Source of the DNA: Ceraceosorus guamensis
Lineage: Eukaryota; Basidiomycota; Exobasidiomycetes; Ceraceosorales; Ceraceosoraceae
Assembly (NCBI RefSeq): GCF_003144195.1
Contig: NW_020289998.1
Location: 3,288 to 46,770, forward strand
DNA: 43,483 nucleotides
Direction: 5' to 3'
In this document: in pieces, positions 8,608 to 19,338 of the stretch
Layout of the letters: every line of letters begins with the position of its first letter
Position numbering within the stretch: position 1 is the first letter of the stretch
Translations under genes and position numbers: made by a program
Notes under the pieces: generated by a model
Seen by the model: only the letters and a program-made list of their open reading frames with translations
What the model was told of the DNA's origin: nothing
Databases searched by the model: none

Positions 8608-9260
8608 AGCGACGTCTTAGGGATGCTGTAATGTTGCAGCTGCGAGCATAGTCCCCATTCGACTCACCGCTCAGAGCGATGCGATGTAGATGCGTTGTGC
8701 AATCACGAATGTCCACCATTCAACCCTCGAGCACCTGGGTGTGAAGACGTGGTGCGCGCGGACGCCGTGGTGCGGCGTTGGTCATTGTGGGCGTGGGTAA
8801 TGGCAATCGTCAAGGTGAATGTGAATGTGAATGTGAATCGTTTTTGAATGAAGAATCTTGGATGTGGAAGCCGGCCTGCTGCGTGCGCGGTGATAGGCCA
8901 TGCATGCGTTTCGTTTCTATACCGCGCGCGGCTGTGTCGGCGGCTCGTTTGATTGGGCACAGATTAGCGCGGAGGGCAGTTTGTAAGCATCGGCCGTACG
9001 TGTGCGCGCGCGCGCGCGCCAAGACGAAATTCGCGACTCGCGTGCACGCACGCACGCATGCATGCGCGCATGTGATGGATGGAGCGCCAAGCGACCTTTT
9101 CCTCTTCGCGTCTTCTCGCTTGTCCTCACCTGACTGACCTGCACTCACACTCATTCATGACTCACGACCGTCGTCGCTCCATATCCGGCTTGCTTTTGCT
9201 TCCTCCCCTTTTGGCACCACACCTTCATCTTGCTCTGCGCTGCGCTGCCCTGCCTCTTAC
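8608..9260. other. Intergenic interval with microsatellites; probable siroheme-gene promoter
   Basis: Holds a GTGAAT hexamer run (8815-8838), a CG dinucleotide run (about 9004-9019) and a pyrimidine-rich leader (9100-9250, TCCTCCCCTTTTGGC and similar) ahead of the next ATG. No coding sequence is supported. Confidence 0.6.
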
Positions 9261-12080
9261 ATGCCACAGCAAACCAGCATGTATGCGCCTGCTCAAGCGC
9301 AGCCCTCCAGCACAAGCACCAGCACCAGCACCACAAATATCTTTCCTGCCCCCAATCCCAGCGCCTCGTTACTGCTCTCCCACCGACCCGTGGGAAAGGT
9401 TGTGGTGATCATCGGCTCTTCGCGTTTGGCAGCATCCAGAGCCTTTGCTTGCCTCGAGGCTGGCGCCACGCCTCTGATCGTAGGTCTGGATGGAATCGAC
9501 GACGATACTCGCCCCGCACACGGCGCTTTGCCACCCTCCTCCTTGCATCGAGCTGCGCCAGAAGTGGTGCACCGCGTAGAGAATGGCTCGGCGCTGTGGA
9601 GCGAAGCGCCGAGCAAAGATGACGAGCAAGGGTGGTCAAGTCTGATAGACCACATCGATGATGCTGGGGGAGAAGCGCAGTCCAGCGCGTGCAAATCCAT
9701 CTTTGCGGTCTGCGTCACCGACACGCTTCACCTTGCTGCGGACGACAACGTGCCCCGGCAAGGGAGCAGCGCGATGGAGATCAGTCCAGCTCAGAGGAGC
9801 ATGACCCGTGCAAAGCTGCTCGTCAGGCTGTGCAGGATGCGGCGCATTCCCATCAATGTCGCTGATCAGCCAGCGCTCTGCGACTTTAGCTTTCCGGCAA
9901 CGCACCGCTTCGCTCGCTCTTTCGTCCCGAGTACCGTCTCTGGCGCTAGCACCAGCGCGACGAGCACCTCTCCTGCCCCCTCTTCCAGCCTGCAAATCGC
10001 GGTGACCACCAATGGCAGAGGTTGTCGTTTAGCAGGCAGAATCCGTCGCGAGATCGTAGGCGCCCTGCCTAGAAATGTAGGCGATGCGGTGGACAAGGTG
10101 GGCAGGATGCGCGAAGTGGCCAAGAGGGAAGACTTGCGGCGGGCAAGCGTCAGCGCCGCTGCGCAGCGTCGTGCAAGCCGCAGCAGGAGCCGTAGCAGGC
10201 CAGAGGAGAGGGATGAGGAGGACGCTGCGCTGGACAGCACCCCTCTCAACAGTCCCGTACCTCAGCTTGGAGCGCCAGCAGGCAAGTCGAGCCATGCGAT
10301 GCACGACTCCAAGAGCTACTTTGCGAGAGCAGTGCGCAGCGCTTCTCATGCTGGTGCTTTGCACATCGCAACCGCGGTCGACGCGGAGGATGATGACCGG
10401 AGAACAGAGATGGAGGCTCGCAAAGAATCCGCGAAGCGAAGAATGCGCTGGGTAGCGCAAATGAGCGAGTACTGGCCCATCGAGTACTTGGCGCGTCTGC
10501 AAGATGATCAGATGGCCCAGATTTTGGACACGTACGAAGACAATCCAGAGAAATCAGGCGATGCTGCAGGCGATGCTGCGTCCGCCTCCTCCTCCTCGCC
10601 CTCCGCCACCACCACTGCGAGATCGTCCCTCGAAGGCAGGGCGCCTGCTGCTACGAATGGCACAGATACTCCACGCGGAAGGCCCGCTTCGCGCCGCAAC
10701 TCTGCAGACGTCTCTGCGCTGGGACTGCTTCGTCGTGACACATCTCAACATGCTCTCGAGCTTGGAATGCCGCGAGCGCCTCGTTCCCGCCAAGGTCGCA
10801 TACATCTCGTCGGATCTGGTCCCGGTCATCCCGGCTTGCTCACGATGATGGCTCACGACTTGCTCACATCGCCGTCGACGCACCTGATTCTCTCGGACAA
10901 GCTGGTGCCCGCACCCATCCTCCGTCTCATCCCTTCCACTACTCCCCTCGTCATTGCGCGTAAATTCCCTGGCAACGCTGAAGGCGCTCAATCGGAGCTC
11001 ATCGCGTTGGCTCTTAAAGGGGCCATCGAAGAAGGCAAGACTGTCGTCCGCCTGAAGCAAGGCGATCCCTTTGTCTATGGTCGCGGAGGGGAAGAGGTGC
11101 TGGCATTTCGGCGCGCAGGCATAGAAGCCACCGTGGTGCCTGGTATCAGCTCCGCCATGGCAGCTCCGTTGCTTCTCGGCGTACCAGTCACTCAAAGGGG
11201 AGCAGCGGACTCCATGGTATTGTGCACAGGAGTCGGACGAGGGGGCAAGCAGGTCAAACTGCCCGGTTACGAGCGCAACAGAAGCACCGTCATTCTGATG
11301 GGCGTTGCAAGGCTCAAAGACGTCGTCCACACCCTGACAGAAGGATGGACACCCGCACGGCAGAGCGAGACGATCAACACTACGCACGCGAATTTGACTT
11401 GCGGCTCAGCCACCGGCTCCAGACAGGGGGCCGCATATCCACCGCACACTCCGATCGCAATCGTCGAGCGCGCATCTTCTACTGATCAAAGGCTCGTCGC
11501 ATCCACGCTAGCAGGCATTGTGGAGGCGCTGGAAAGGACGGGAGAGCAGCGCCCGCCGGGCATGATGATCGTGGGCTGGGCTGTGCTCGCACTGGATGGC
11601 GATGGTGATGTGAGCGTGTTGGACGACGAGTCCGCTTGCATCGCGGCGGCGAACAACGTGGACGCTAGCGAGTCTTTCGAGAATAGCGAGTCTTCGCGGC
11701 CAGAAGCTGGACGAGCTCGGTTGGATGAGCTGGACGAGGCTCGCGTCCATCGATGGCTAGGCGGCGCTAGCTACGTCGTGCGAGAAGGTTTAGATGAAAA
11801 CTATGCCAGTGCTCTTGCAAGCATGGCACGTCCTGTCTCTGAGCACGGTGACAACAGCATTGACAATTCGGGACACACCGCCGGCGCATCCATCGACTAC
11901 TCTCTGGCTGCTCGCAGCGCTGCAGGATGGGCTCCTGCACGTTATCAACGATCTGACGGCGTGCCTTGGGGCGGTTGGGGTACCCAAGAAGCGCCAAACG
12001 TGCCTGCTGCGGACGTGGAGGCCTATCAGCGGCACCAAGCGTATGCTGAAGGTCGCGATGCCTCCTTTTCGCGCAAGTAG
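9261..12080 (+). CDS. Trifunctional siroheme synthase (precorrin-2 dehydrogenase/ferrochelatase plus uroporphyrinogen-III methyltransferase)
   Basis: A 939-residue intronless frame from the ATG at 9261. The N-terminal part (about 45-280) is Met8/CysG-N-like: VGKVVVIIGSSRLAASRAFACLEAGA is the NAD-binding start, RIPINVADQPALCDFSFPAT matches the conserved Asp-bearing segment, and LQIAVTTNGRGCRLAGRIRREI matches the following strand and helix. The C-terminal part (about 512-790) is a SAM uroporphyrinogen methyltransferase: VGSGPGHPGLLT, RLKQGDPFVYGRGGEEV, VPGISSAMAAPLLLGVPVTQRG. Known role of the families: conversion of uroporphyrinogen III to siroheme for sulfite and nitrite reductases. A Ser/Ala/Arg-rich linker of roughly 200 residues (about 290-505) and a long C-terminal tail (about 800-939) make it much longer than bacterial CysG or yeast Met1. 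S. cerevisiae splits these activities between Met1 and Met8. It is convergent with the SLM1-like gene, with 283 bp between them. Confidence 0.93.
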   Translation: MPQQTSMYAPAQAQPSSTSTSTSTTNIFPAPNPSASLLLSHRPVGKVVVIIGSSRLAASRAFACLEAGATPLIVGLDGIDDDTRPAHGALPPSSLHRAAPEVVHRVENGSALWSEAPSKDDEQGWSSLIDHIDDAGGEAQSSACKSIFAVCVTDTLHLAADDNVPRQGSSAMEISPAQRSMTRAKLLVRLCRMRRIPINVADQPALCDFSFPATHRFARSFVPSTVSGASTSATSTSPAPSSSLQIAVTTNGRGCRLAGRIRREIVGALPRNVGDAVDKVGRMREVAKREDLRRASVSAAAQRRASRSRSRSRPEERDEEDAALDSTPLNSPVPQLGAPAGKSSHAMHDSKSYFARAVRSASHAGALHIATAVDAEDDDRRTEMEARKESAKRRMRWVAQMSEYWPIEYLARLQDDQMAQILDTYEDNPEKSGDAAGDAASASSSSPSATTTARSSLEGRAPAATNGTDTPRGRPASRRNSADVSALGLLRRDTSQHALELGMPRAPRSRQGRIHLVGSGPGHPGLLTMMAHDLLTSPSTHLILSDKLVPAPILRLIPSTTPLVIARKFPGNAEGAQSELIALALKGAIEEGKTVVRLKQGDPFVYGRGGEEVLAFRRAGIEATVVPGISSAMAAPLLLGVPVTQRGAADSMVLCTGVGRGGKQVKLPGYERNRSTVILMGVARLKDVVHTLTEGWTPARQSETINTTHANLTCGSATGSRQGAAYPPHTPIAIVERASSTDQRLVASTLAGIVEALERTGEQRPPGMMIVGWAVLALDGDGDVSVLDDESACIAAANNVDASESFENSESSRPEAGRARLDELDEARVHRWLGGASYVVREGLDENYASALASMARPVSEHGDNSIDNSGHTAGASIDYSLAARSAAGWAPARYQRSDGVPWGGWGTQEAPNVPAADVEAYQRHQAYAEGRDASFSRK

Positions 12081-12363
12081 CATCGACCACACGTCGCCAG
12101 CGACTTTTCTGCTATTCAGAATCACCAGCATGTAGCACCGCATCCCTCTTGAGAGCAAAATGCAAATTCATTATCCGCCGCAAGGAAGGTGTCAAGAGCA
12201 CAGAGAAAGTGGACACAGTCTTGAGTCGTGAACTAGAGACACAATTATGGACATGATGAAGGTGAAACTTGGCCGCGCTGGCGGAGGATTCCACGTGGTG
12301 ACAAGCGGGTGTCACCTGCGAGCGGGCGCTGACCGCGCGCACCGATCAGCGATATGCAAAGAC

Positions 12364-14365
12364 TTAGGCTGTACAGGAGACGTGGAGAGTACGTGAGAGA
12401 GCATCGCAGATGACTTCTTTTGACGACCTCGCAACTCACCCGCACTTGGTCCAGCAGTCGCAGCAGGCTCGCCCTTCTTCTCGACGGCATAGCCTAAAAG
12501 TTGTAACTCTGGTGATCAGCATGGTCGAAACGTGTGCAGCATGGACCGCGACGACAACTTACCGTTGGGGCCAATCTCTACACCGGCCTTTTCTGCTCCA
12601 GCGCCAGAATAAGCAGGTGTCTCTTCAGCAGCGCCTCCACTTGTGGCAGTAGCAGCAGGCGCACCGCTGGAGGTGGCAGCGGGGGCAGCGTTGTGCTGAG
12701 CATTGGCGGCGGCTTGATCTTGAGCCTCCTCGTACTCGTCTTCGTCCTCCTCCACACTGCTTCCCTCCTCGTCATCCTCCTCCTCCTCCTCGGGCTCGGA
12801 GCGGTAGCCTGCAGCGCGCACGGCTGCTGGAACGGGGCCGGTGCGGTCCATGACCGCGGAAGAGGTGAGGTAGACCTTGGACAGCTGCTTGATGTCGTTC
12901 CACCACTGCGAATGCGAGGTAAAAAAAAAAATCATTGCTACGTCAGCGAGATGCATGTGCGGTGTCGAAGCCTCGCACAGCTCACCTCGTGCGTCTCATC
13001 CTCCGAACGAGCGCGGAAGGTGTACGAATGCTCGCGCGAGAGGGGAAGCTTGGACAGACCAGGCATGGTCTTTGCAGCGGCTTCAATGTGGAACTTTGTG
13101 CCGCGAATTGGGCCAAGAGTGCAGTTCGGCAGGAACAAGCTGAGTTCAGGGTTTGGGTGGGTGGTCGCGTCGGAGCTGCCGTGCTCGTGCAGGTAGCCGG
13201 CAGGAGTGAGGACGTAGAAGGACTCCTTGTAAGACTTGGTGAATCGCTTCTTGCGCTCGAGAATGCCTTGGTGAACAGGAATGACCGATGGGTCCTCCTT
13301 GCCGGGATAGTCGATCGTCTCTGGGTTTCTCAAAGGCGTGTCTGGGTCGAGCAGGTGGTCGGATCGAGCAGCAAAGGCGATCCACTCGGCATTGGGTTGC
13401 AGACCTCTCATCTGAACGCCCAATCCGAGCCAAGTGTCTTGCACCTGCGCGGACATGCGGCCGCTCCATTCGTCAAAGGTCTGCCACGCGCTCTGGATGG
13501 AGCGGACGATGCCCTCCTCGAAGTGAGCGCTGTTCTGTTGCATGATGATGATGCTCTTTTGCAGAGCATTCTCCTCTGCGACTTGCTTTTGGAGCTGACG
13601 AAAGACGTTGTTATTGGCGCTGTAAGGATCCTCCTTTGCCGTGACGCTCATGGGCGTGTTTTTGAGCAGGGTGATGCTTCTAGCCAGATCGCTAATCATC
13701 TTTGTGCTCATTTCGCGCTCCTTGGCAACGCTGTTGGCCAGCTTGCCAGTATCTTGCTGGACATTCTTGACGTGAGCCTTGATCTCGGACCTGAGCTTTT
13801 GCAGGTGCTGAACGATGCTTCCCTCGACAGTCTTTGCCAAATTGGCATGGTGATCGGCAATGACGCGGGTCTTGTCGCGGATGCTGTAGTAAACGTCTTG
13901 AATGCCGTCCTCGCCCAAGAATTGGCTTCCCTCTCTGAAAGGCACTTGGATCACGCCGCCCAGCTTGGTGAGCTCCTTGGCGGTGTTGTACTCAATGTCT
14001 GCGATGCCCTCAAAGTAGCTGATGAGCTGCTTGGTAATGTGCTTCCAACCTGGTACAAGGGTGAGCGGCCGAGTCACGTCAGCATCGCATGGCAGAGTGT
14101 GCGCGTCATCGGTGGCGCATACATCCAACCCCCCTGCCTTCAGGATGGCGCATCCGCACGCGAGAGGGGTGCAGCAACCATCCAGACGGAGCGTACGTTC
14201 CTCGCCGCCTCACTCACCATTGAAACGCTCGATGAGAATGTCGGATGGGCGCAGCTCGGTGGGGCCCGTGTTCTTCTTGATCAAGCTGGCATTGCGGCTA
14301 GCGATGCTGCTCTTGCGGCTCACGCTGCTTGCGCGACCGATACTGTGAGCGTCGTATTGCGACAT
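12364..14365 (-). CDS. SLM1: SLM1/SLM2-like BAR-PH protein (TORC2 / PI(4,5)P2 effector)
   Basis: Model: exons 14365-14218, 14049-12986, 12905-12563, 12508-12440 and 12368-12364. All introns are GT-AG, the joined length is a multiple of three, and the product is 542 residues. Exon 1 gives a Ser-rich start (MSQYDAHSIGRASSVSRK). Residues about 45-280 are the F-BAR-like helical domain (GWKHITKQLISYFEGIADIE, then long helices with AKEREMSTKMISDLARSI). Residues about 303-420 are the PH domain (HQGILERKKRFTKSYKESFYVLTPAGYLHE ending in WWNDIKQLSK). A strongly acidic stretch and an Ala-rich tail follow. Yeast Slm1/2 bind PI(4,5)P2 at the plasma membrane and eisosomes and activate TORC2 signalling; the same role is inferred here. 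The last exon is only five coding bases (completing GCC TAA). If intron 4 is retained, the frame continues for about 30 more codons, so the exact C-terminus is uncertain. Confidence 0.88.
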
Positions 14366-16341
14366 TGAAGGGTTGCGAGGTGGTGCGCGATGTGATGTGA
14401 ATGGATGTATGGATGCCTTGGGACGATGCACAAAGGCTGTCTCGGGTTGGGGGGAATGGTAGAGGAGGGAAGAATGTGCGAACCAGGCTTGCGCGAGCGA
14501 CGTTGTCAACGCTCAGGTCTAGTTATTCACGTCAGCCATCGCAGCCAGGCCAGGCTGGCCTGGCCTGGCCAAGCGCCGAGGCCGCGACAGCGACAGCGAC
14601 AGCGTGTCCATCATCCTCCTAAGCATGCATTCACGACTCGTACCATCAGACTCAGCAGCAGCAGCTCCATCCACGGCGCGAATCCGAACTGCGCCCGCGC
14701 CTGCGTGATGAATAGGTATGACGCATACGCGCACCGCGGGCTTTGATGCTTGCTTGACTTCTCCCTCGATCCCCTGGCAAGCGCGCGCGCTTGGTCATGC
14801 AGTGAGTCAGAGTGTGAGTGCATGCAGCATGCATTCAACCTGCACGATTTCGCGCGACCGGACTCCGCAGGCGATCAAGTCGTGAGGTGAGTACGGCATC
14901 TCACGATTCTTGATTCACGATGGGGGAGGTGTGCTTGCATGCATATAGCTGGCTGCTGGCACGGCACGGCATGAGCAGCAAGATTGGCGCGGTTGCTCGA
15001 TCGCTCTCCTGGCCGGCGTCCTAAGCTAAGCACGCAAAAGGGCACAGCTCATGTGGCTTGTGTAGAAGAAAGTCACTCAGGCTCGATCATGACTGCTGAT
15101 CTCCTCTCCACTCCATCAGCACCCCTACAGCTTATGCATGCACATGCCGTTGAAGTCTAGATCTGCACACCCCAGCCGTAAGTGCGAGTGCGAGTGCGAG
15201 TGCGAGTGCGAGTGCGAGCGTCCCCATTAACGCAAGATTCGAGCACTACAATAGAGCACACTGCACACACGCACCAACGTCGAGTCGAGCTCATATAGTG
15301 CCGTCCTGCTGCTGTGCGCATGGCTGCCGCTGTTCAGCGAGTCCTCTACGTGAGCTGCTGCTGGGGCCAGCATGTATGCATGCATGCATGCCGTGCTGGC
15401 GTGCTGCCCATATGCGCACAACAGCGCCTTTCCCCGCATGAGGTGACATCATCGCGCTGCCACTGCGCGCGCGCTGCTAAGCGGTCGGTGAGACTCGTCG
15501 TCGTATCGCGACTCGGTGATGATGGCTGGTTAATTGCTGCGTAGCGTATGTGCTGCTGCTGCTGGTGCTGGTGGTGCTGCTGGCCGCGTGCCCTCGAGAA
15601 ACGCAATGACAAGAGTACAGTCAGACAAGAGAGCAAATGCGGCGCGCGCTTGCCCAGCAGCATGCCACTTCTAGACTGCTGCGTGGTGGGCGCGGTGGGG
15701 AGGGCACCGTTGGGTTTGCATATCGAGCTCCTTCCTCATCTTTCTTGACCAGCAAAGGCTCTTTCTTGGGCGTGGGTGATGGTAAATATTCGCCGCACGC
15801 GGACTCCAGGGCCGCGGGTGCGAGCTAGGCCTTCCACATGGTCGGAACGGGAAATCCGACCAGCCGCGACAGGGAAGTATCGAGTCTGATGCAAGCCATC
15901 GGCGACAAGTCACGACTGAGCACATTCACGATTGATGGACACCTCATGTCAATCAGATGCGCTCACGCTACGCGAGACAGAGAGAAAACAAGGTGACATT
16001 GTGTGTGATGCAAAGAGAGCGCGAATGAGGGGTACAGAGCTGGTCGTGAGTAGGGGAACAAAAGGGAAAGGCGCTAATGGATAGAGGGAGCGTTGGTTGG
16101 ACTGGACACGGGCTGTGGCATCCTGCGCCGTGCCATCCTCCTTACCCCTGCGCTGGAAAGCGGTAGAGAGCAGCAAAGAGGAGTCGTGTTCCTAGGAAGG
16201 ATGAGGACGGTAATGCGAGCCTCGCTCGGCCGCCTTTGATCATGAGCACTCGGGTGCCAAGTCGTCGTCGATGTTCCTGAGCATCGTCAAAGGCGTCATA
16301 TATAGACCAACCCAAAAGACTATTTGGGCGCTCGCAAGCTG
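14366..16341. other. 2-kb intergenic interval rich in short repeats
   Basis: No gene is supported. It holds GCCTGGCC repeats (about 14551-14571), a GCGACA run (about 14581-14603), a GCGAGT hexamer run (15181-15218), TGCATGCATGCATGC (about 15373-15388), GCTGCTGGTG repeats (15550-15582), and isolated TCACGATT/TCACGACT motifs of the heptamer family. The left end should contain the SLM1-like promoter. Confidence 0.6.
15181..15218. repeat. GCGAGT hexamer microsatellite
   Basis: About six perfect AGTGCG/GCGAGT copies inside a gene-free interval. No coding role is seen. Confidence 0.92.
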
Positions 16342-17100
16342 CTAAGCCTCGCTAGGCCTTCTGCGTCTGCTCTCTACGCACAAGCCATCCGGACCAGGCA
16401 AGAAAAAGACGCGATCTTTTCTCCTATTGGCAGCATTCGCCGTAGGCACGTCCGTCGTGCTCTTTGTAGATTTGAGCGCGGGCGAAGAGATGGGCGTGGA
16501 GCTGGCACTTAGCGGCGGCAACACTTCCGTCGCGCTGCTGCTGCTGCTGCTCATCTTTCGTTCAGGCGAAGCGGCTGTGCCACGAGGTTTGCTGGTCGCT
16601 GGAGGCAGTCCAGATGACTGTATCGGTGGGCTTTGCATAGGGGCCATGCCTAGCGCAGCCAGGGCGCTCAGCCTACCACCCGTCAGACTGTGTCCGAAAC
16701 TCGTCCTTCGTGGTACACCATTCACATCGAAGGTCGCGCCTGGTGCTTGTTGGTGATGGTGGTGGTGATGATGATGATGACCGGATGAATTAGGACTCGT
16801 ACCATACGCCCCATGCGCGTAGCTCATGATTCCACCTGGCGCTCCACCAGTGCTTGTCGCAGCGTTCCAAAAACGAGGTGCCAAGAATGCCGAAGCGGGC
16901 GCCGAGCCTCTTCGCTGTCCGAATGCTCCTGATTCGAAGGGCGAGCCACCTTGCTGCTGCTGCTGCTGCTGCTGTTGTTGCGATGAGCCAGATTTGCTGT
17001 TGCCTGGAATAGGCACTGCTCCTGCGCTGGTAGCCGAAGAGGCATCGGAGCGTGGCGCAGGCGATGAGCGACCGGATGAGCTTGGTGTGGAGGAGGACAT
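16342..17100 (-). CDS. Low-complexity Gln/His/Ser-rich protein of unknown function
   Basis: A 252-residue frame from the ATG at 17100-17098. In order: a Ser/Pro/Ala-rich start; ten Gln in a row near residues 41-50 (CAG/CAA codons); a Gly/Ala/Ser-rich middle; nine His in a row near residues 109-117; Ser-rich segments with TSFGHSLTGGRLSALAALG and SPERKMSSSSSSA; and a basic C-terminus with RRKDRVFFLPGPDGLCVESR. The C-terminal motif is the only part that looks folded or conserved. No domain is recognised. The Ser/Thr-rich composition suggests a phosphorylated regulatory protein; this is inference. There may be a 5'UTR intron, since a CAG acceptor-like site occurs about 35 bp upstream of the ATG. 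Confidence 0.62.
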   Translation of the reverse strand: MSSSTPSSSGRSSPAPRSDASSATSAGAVPIPGNSKSGSSQQQQQQQQQQGGSPFESGAFGQRRGSAPASAFLAPRFWNAATSTGGAPGGIMSYAHGAYGTSPNSSGHHHHHHHHHQQAPGATFDVNGVPRRTSFGHSLTGGRLSALAALGMAPMQSPPIQSSGLPPATSKPRGTAASPERKMSSSSSSATEVLPPLSASSTPISSPALKSTKSTTDVPTANAANRRKDRVFFLPGPDGLCVESRRRRPSEA

Positions 17101-17257
17101 CGTCAGAATAGCGGGGGCGAGCGATTCGAAGTCTGCGATTGAGAAGTGAGGCTCCGCAAAGATGTTGACGTGCCGTAACCTGCCTTCTTGGGGGCAAAAA
17201 GATTCGAAGACCAGACGTCCAAAAGTGAGGAATGGCCAGATGTAGTAGTGGCGGACC

Positions 17258-17445
17258 TTAGAAGCGCTTCTTACGAATCCGCTTTTGACGGTTATCGTTA
17301 GCGTGAATGCTGCTGCTGATCTTCCTGAGCGCGCGAGTACGAGAGGGAGGGGCAGCAGGGTCGCGATTGCCTGATTGCGGGTCGATGAAGCGAAACGCGG
17401 CTTTGGCAGGCACGATCTGCACGTGCTCTTGGCCGGGATGCAGGA
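17258..17445 (-). CDS. Probable C-terminal exon of a small basic protein
   Basis: The minus-strand frame runs from a plausible acceptor (CATACATACAG just before 17445) to TAA at 17260-17258. It encodes about 62 residues: HPGQEHVQIVPAKAAFRFID, then RDPAAPPSRTRALRKISSS, ending HANDNRQKRIRKKRF. Composition and the basic tail look like real protein, for example a ribosome-associated or RNA-binding factor, but I do not recognise it. The frame stays open upstream without an ATG, so the start must come from an upstream exon I could not locate (17450-17900 is repetitive). The next gene on the same strand starts 157 bp downstream. Confidence 0.35.
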
Positions 17446-17931
17446 CTGTATGTATGCAGATGCAGGCAGGCAGCCAGAGACGATAAGGAGCGGTGCTGAT
17501 GTGTGTTGACGCTGCTGCGATGGCGAGGAAAGTCGATGTGGAGCGAGATGCGACGGTCAAGTCTCAGATCGAGGAGCGATTTGGTCGTGTTTGAGGCTGA
17601 ATTTGAATGTGATCGTGAGTCAAGCAAGCCTGTGATGGTGGTGATGGTGGTACTGGTGGTGCTGACGGCGCTGATGGTTGGTGCTGACGTTGGACTCGCG
17701 TTGAGTGGATGCATGCATGCATGGCCATGGCGAGGCTGAGTCTTGAGTCTTGAGTGAGACCCGCACGCGGGACATGCAGTGGGTAACTCGTGACTGGGTA
17801 TGCTTGCTTGCTTGCTTCATCTAATTACCGTACAGCTCCAGGTGAGTCGCGAGTAACGAAGAAAAGCGCGGTGCACGTCCCCCATCGTGCGAATCAGACA
17901 AATTCCAGTTCATGAAGGACGCCCATCTATA

Positions 17932-17959
17932 TTCTTGATTCAATCACGAATCAAGAATT
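17932..17959. repeat. Heptamer-family array (AATCACG / AATCAAG)
   Basis: Reads TTCTTGATTCAATCACGAATCAAGAATT as overlapping seven-base steps, with inverted symmetry (TTCTTGATT against AATCAAGAA). Confidence 0.8.
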
Positions 17960-18016
17960 GCAGCATCCATGCCCGAGCGAGGCCATCACGATGGTATATC
18001 ATTCAAATTGTGATTC

Positions 18017-18050
18017 AAAATCCAAATCCAAATCCAAATCCAAATCCAAA
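18017..18050. repeat. CCAAAT hexamer microsatellite
   Basis: Five to six copies of AAATCC in a gene-free interval. Confidence 0.92.
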
Positions 18051-19157
18051 GCAGACAACTTACTGTGTGATGAGACCAATCGGTTCTTACATCCACTCAA
18101 GACTCAAGACTCCAACACTCATGAATCAAATGAAACACAAAGCCCTCAACCCATGCGCGCGGCGCAACAACGACCGCTCAACGTACGCGATCAAAGCGGC
18201 GGTCGGGCGGCCCAATCAACGACCGCCGTTTTCCTAGCGCAGCTAGCGCATTGCAAAGAGTCACGATCGAGCCACGGGCCAAAAATGTGGCTTGATTCGT
18301 GATTTTGATTCTTGAGTTGCCTCGTCTGGCGCAGAAGTGAAGATCACGTGAGAGGTCGACCCGCCGCTTTCCTCCTCGATCGGCACAACGTTGTACCGGG
18401 TGGTGTGCCCTGCGACGAATTTTGATTCGATTCAGATTCTCTACCACCTCTACGCGGACATAGTGAAGCAAGCTGTGCGCCGATCACCTGTGCCAACAGC
18501 TTATGTTCTCGCTCGCCTCGCCATTAGCAGCGACGGTCTCTTGACGTCCGATCGGAGCCTTGCGCATGCGAGTCAGAGTAGTCTTGAGTGAGGACGCTGT
18601 ATGGCCCACTCTTGACTCATCGTGACTCGTGACTCTTTGCAGCAGCAGCCGCTGCTGCTGCTGCTGCTGCTGCCCTCTGCCGGAGAAATTCAAGCCTGGC
18701 TTGCCAAGGTCGCAGGCTTGCAGTCAAGGGTGTGGCTTGAATGGTCACGCATGGGAACATCATCAGTCAAGAGTAGTCACGAGTCTTGGACCGCGAGTGT
18801 GATGTGAAGTGTATTGCGCCACCACTCGTGACTGGATCACCACACCCGAGCTTTGTGGTACGTGGCGGCCAAGGTGGTGCTGGAGTGCTCCATCCCTCCC
18901 CTCCCCTCACCGCGCTGCCCTGTCTGTATGCATTTGGGTGCATGCATGCCGAGTTGCTTCTTCCTGGGTTCGGGGTTGGCGCACGGCGACAGGTGTTGCG
19001 CATGGTGGTGGTGTGATGGCTGTAGCTAAGCAGCTACACCGACCTTGCCCGCGTTGTGCCCATGCAGTTGTGAGTGTGGTGCACGTTGTGTTCCATCGAG
19101 TTGCCTAGCTATGCTCAAAGTCCCTCTTTCCGCGACACTCCACCCTCGCCTCTCGGC

Positions 19158-19181
19158 ACTCGTGACTCATGACTCGTGACT
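19158..19181. repeat. Heptamer-family array (ACTCGTG / ACTCATG)
   Basis: ACTCGTG, ACTCATG and ACTCGTG are followed by ACTG, in perfect seven-base register. It lies about 510 bp upstream of the mitochondrial carrier ATG. Confidence 0.85.
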
Positions 19182-19312
19182 GTGACGATGACTCAGACTA
19201 CCAGCCACTCTGCCACGACCCGCGCATCCCCTCTCTCATCCAGGCCGCAGTCACAAAAAAGGGTAAGATACCCCGAACGACTCCGAGGTGCGCACGCCGC
19301 GTCCTCCACATC

Positions 19313-19338
19313 CGCGACCGCGACCGCGACCGCGACCT
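19313..19338. repeat. GCGACC hexamer microsatellite
   Basis: Four copies of CGCGAC/GCGACC in the upstream region of the carrier gene. Confidence 0.9.

Noticed and set aside
9004-9062. Possible Z-DNA/CG-rich regulatory element (CG runs and GCAC repeats)
   Set aside because: Such runs are common throughout this window and nothing ties this one to function.
10554-11387. 277-codon minus-strand frame
   Set aside because: Shadow of the siroheme synthase methyltransferase region.
12935-14368. 477-codon plus-strand frame
   Set aside because: Antisense shadow of the SLM1-like gene; the minus strand has BAR and PH domains and consistent splicing.
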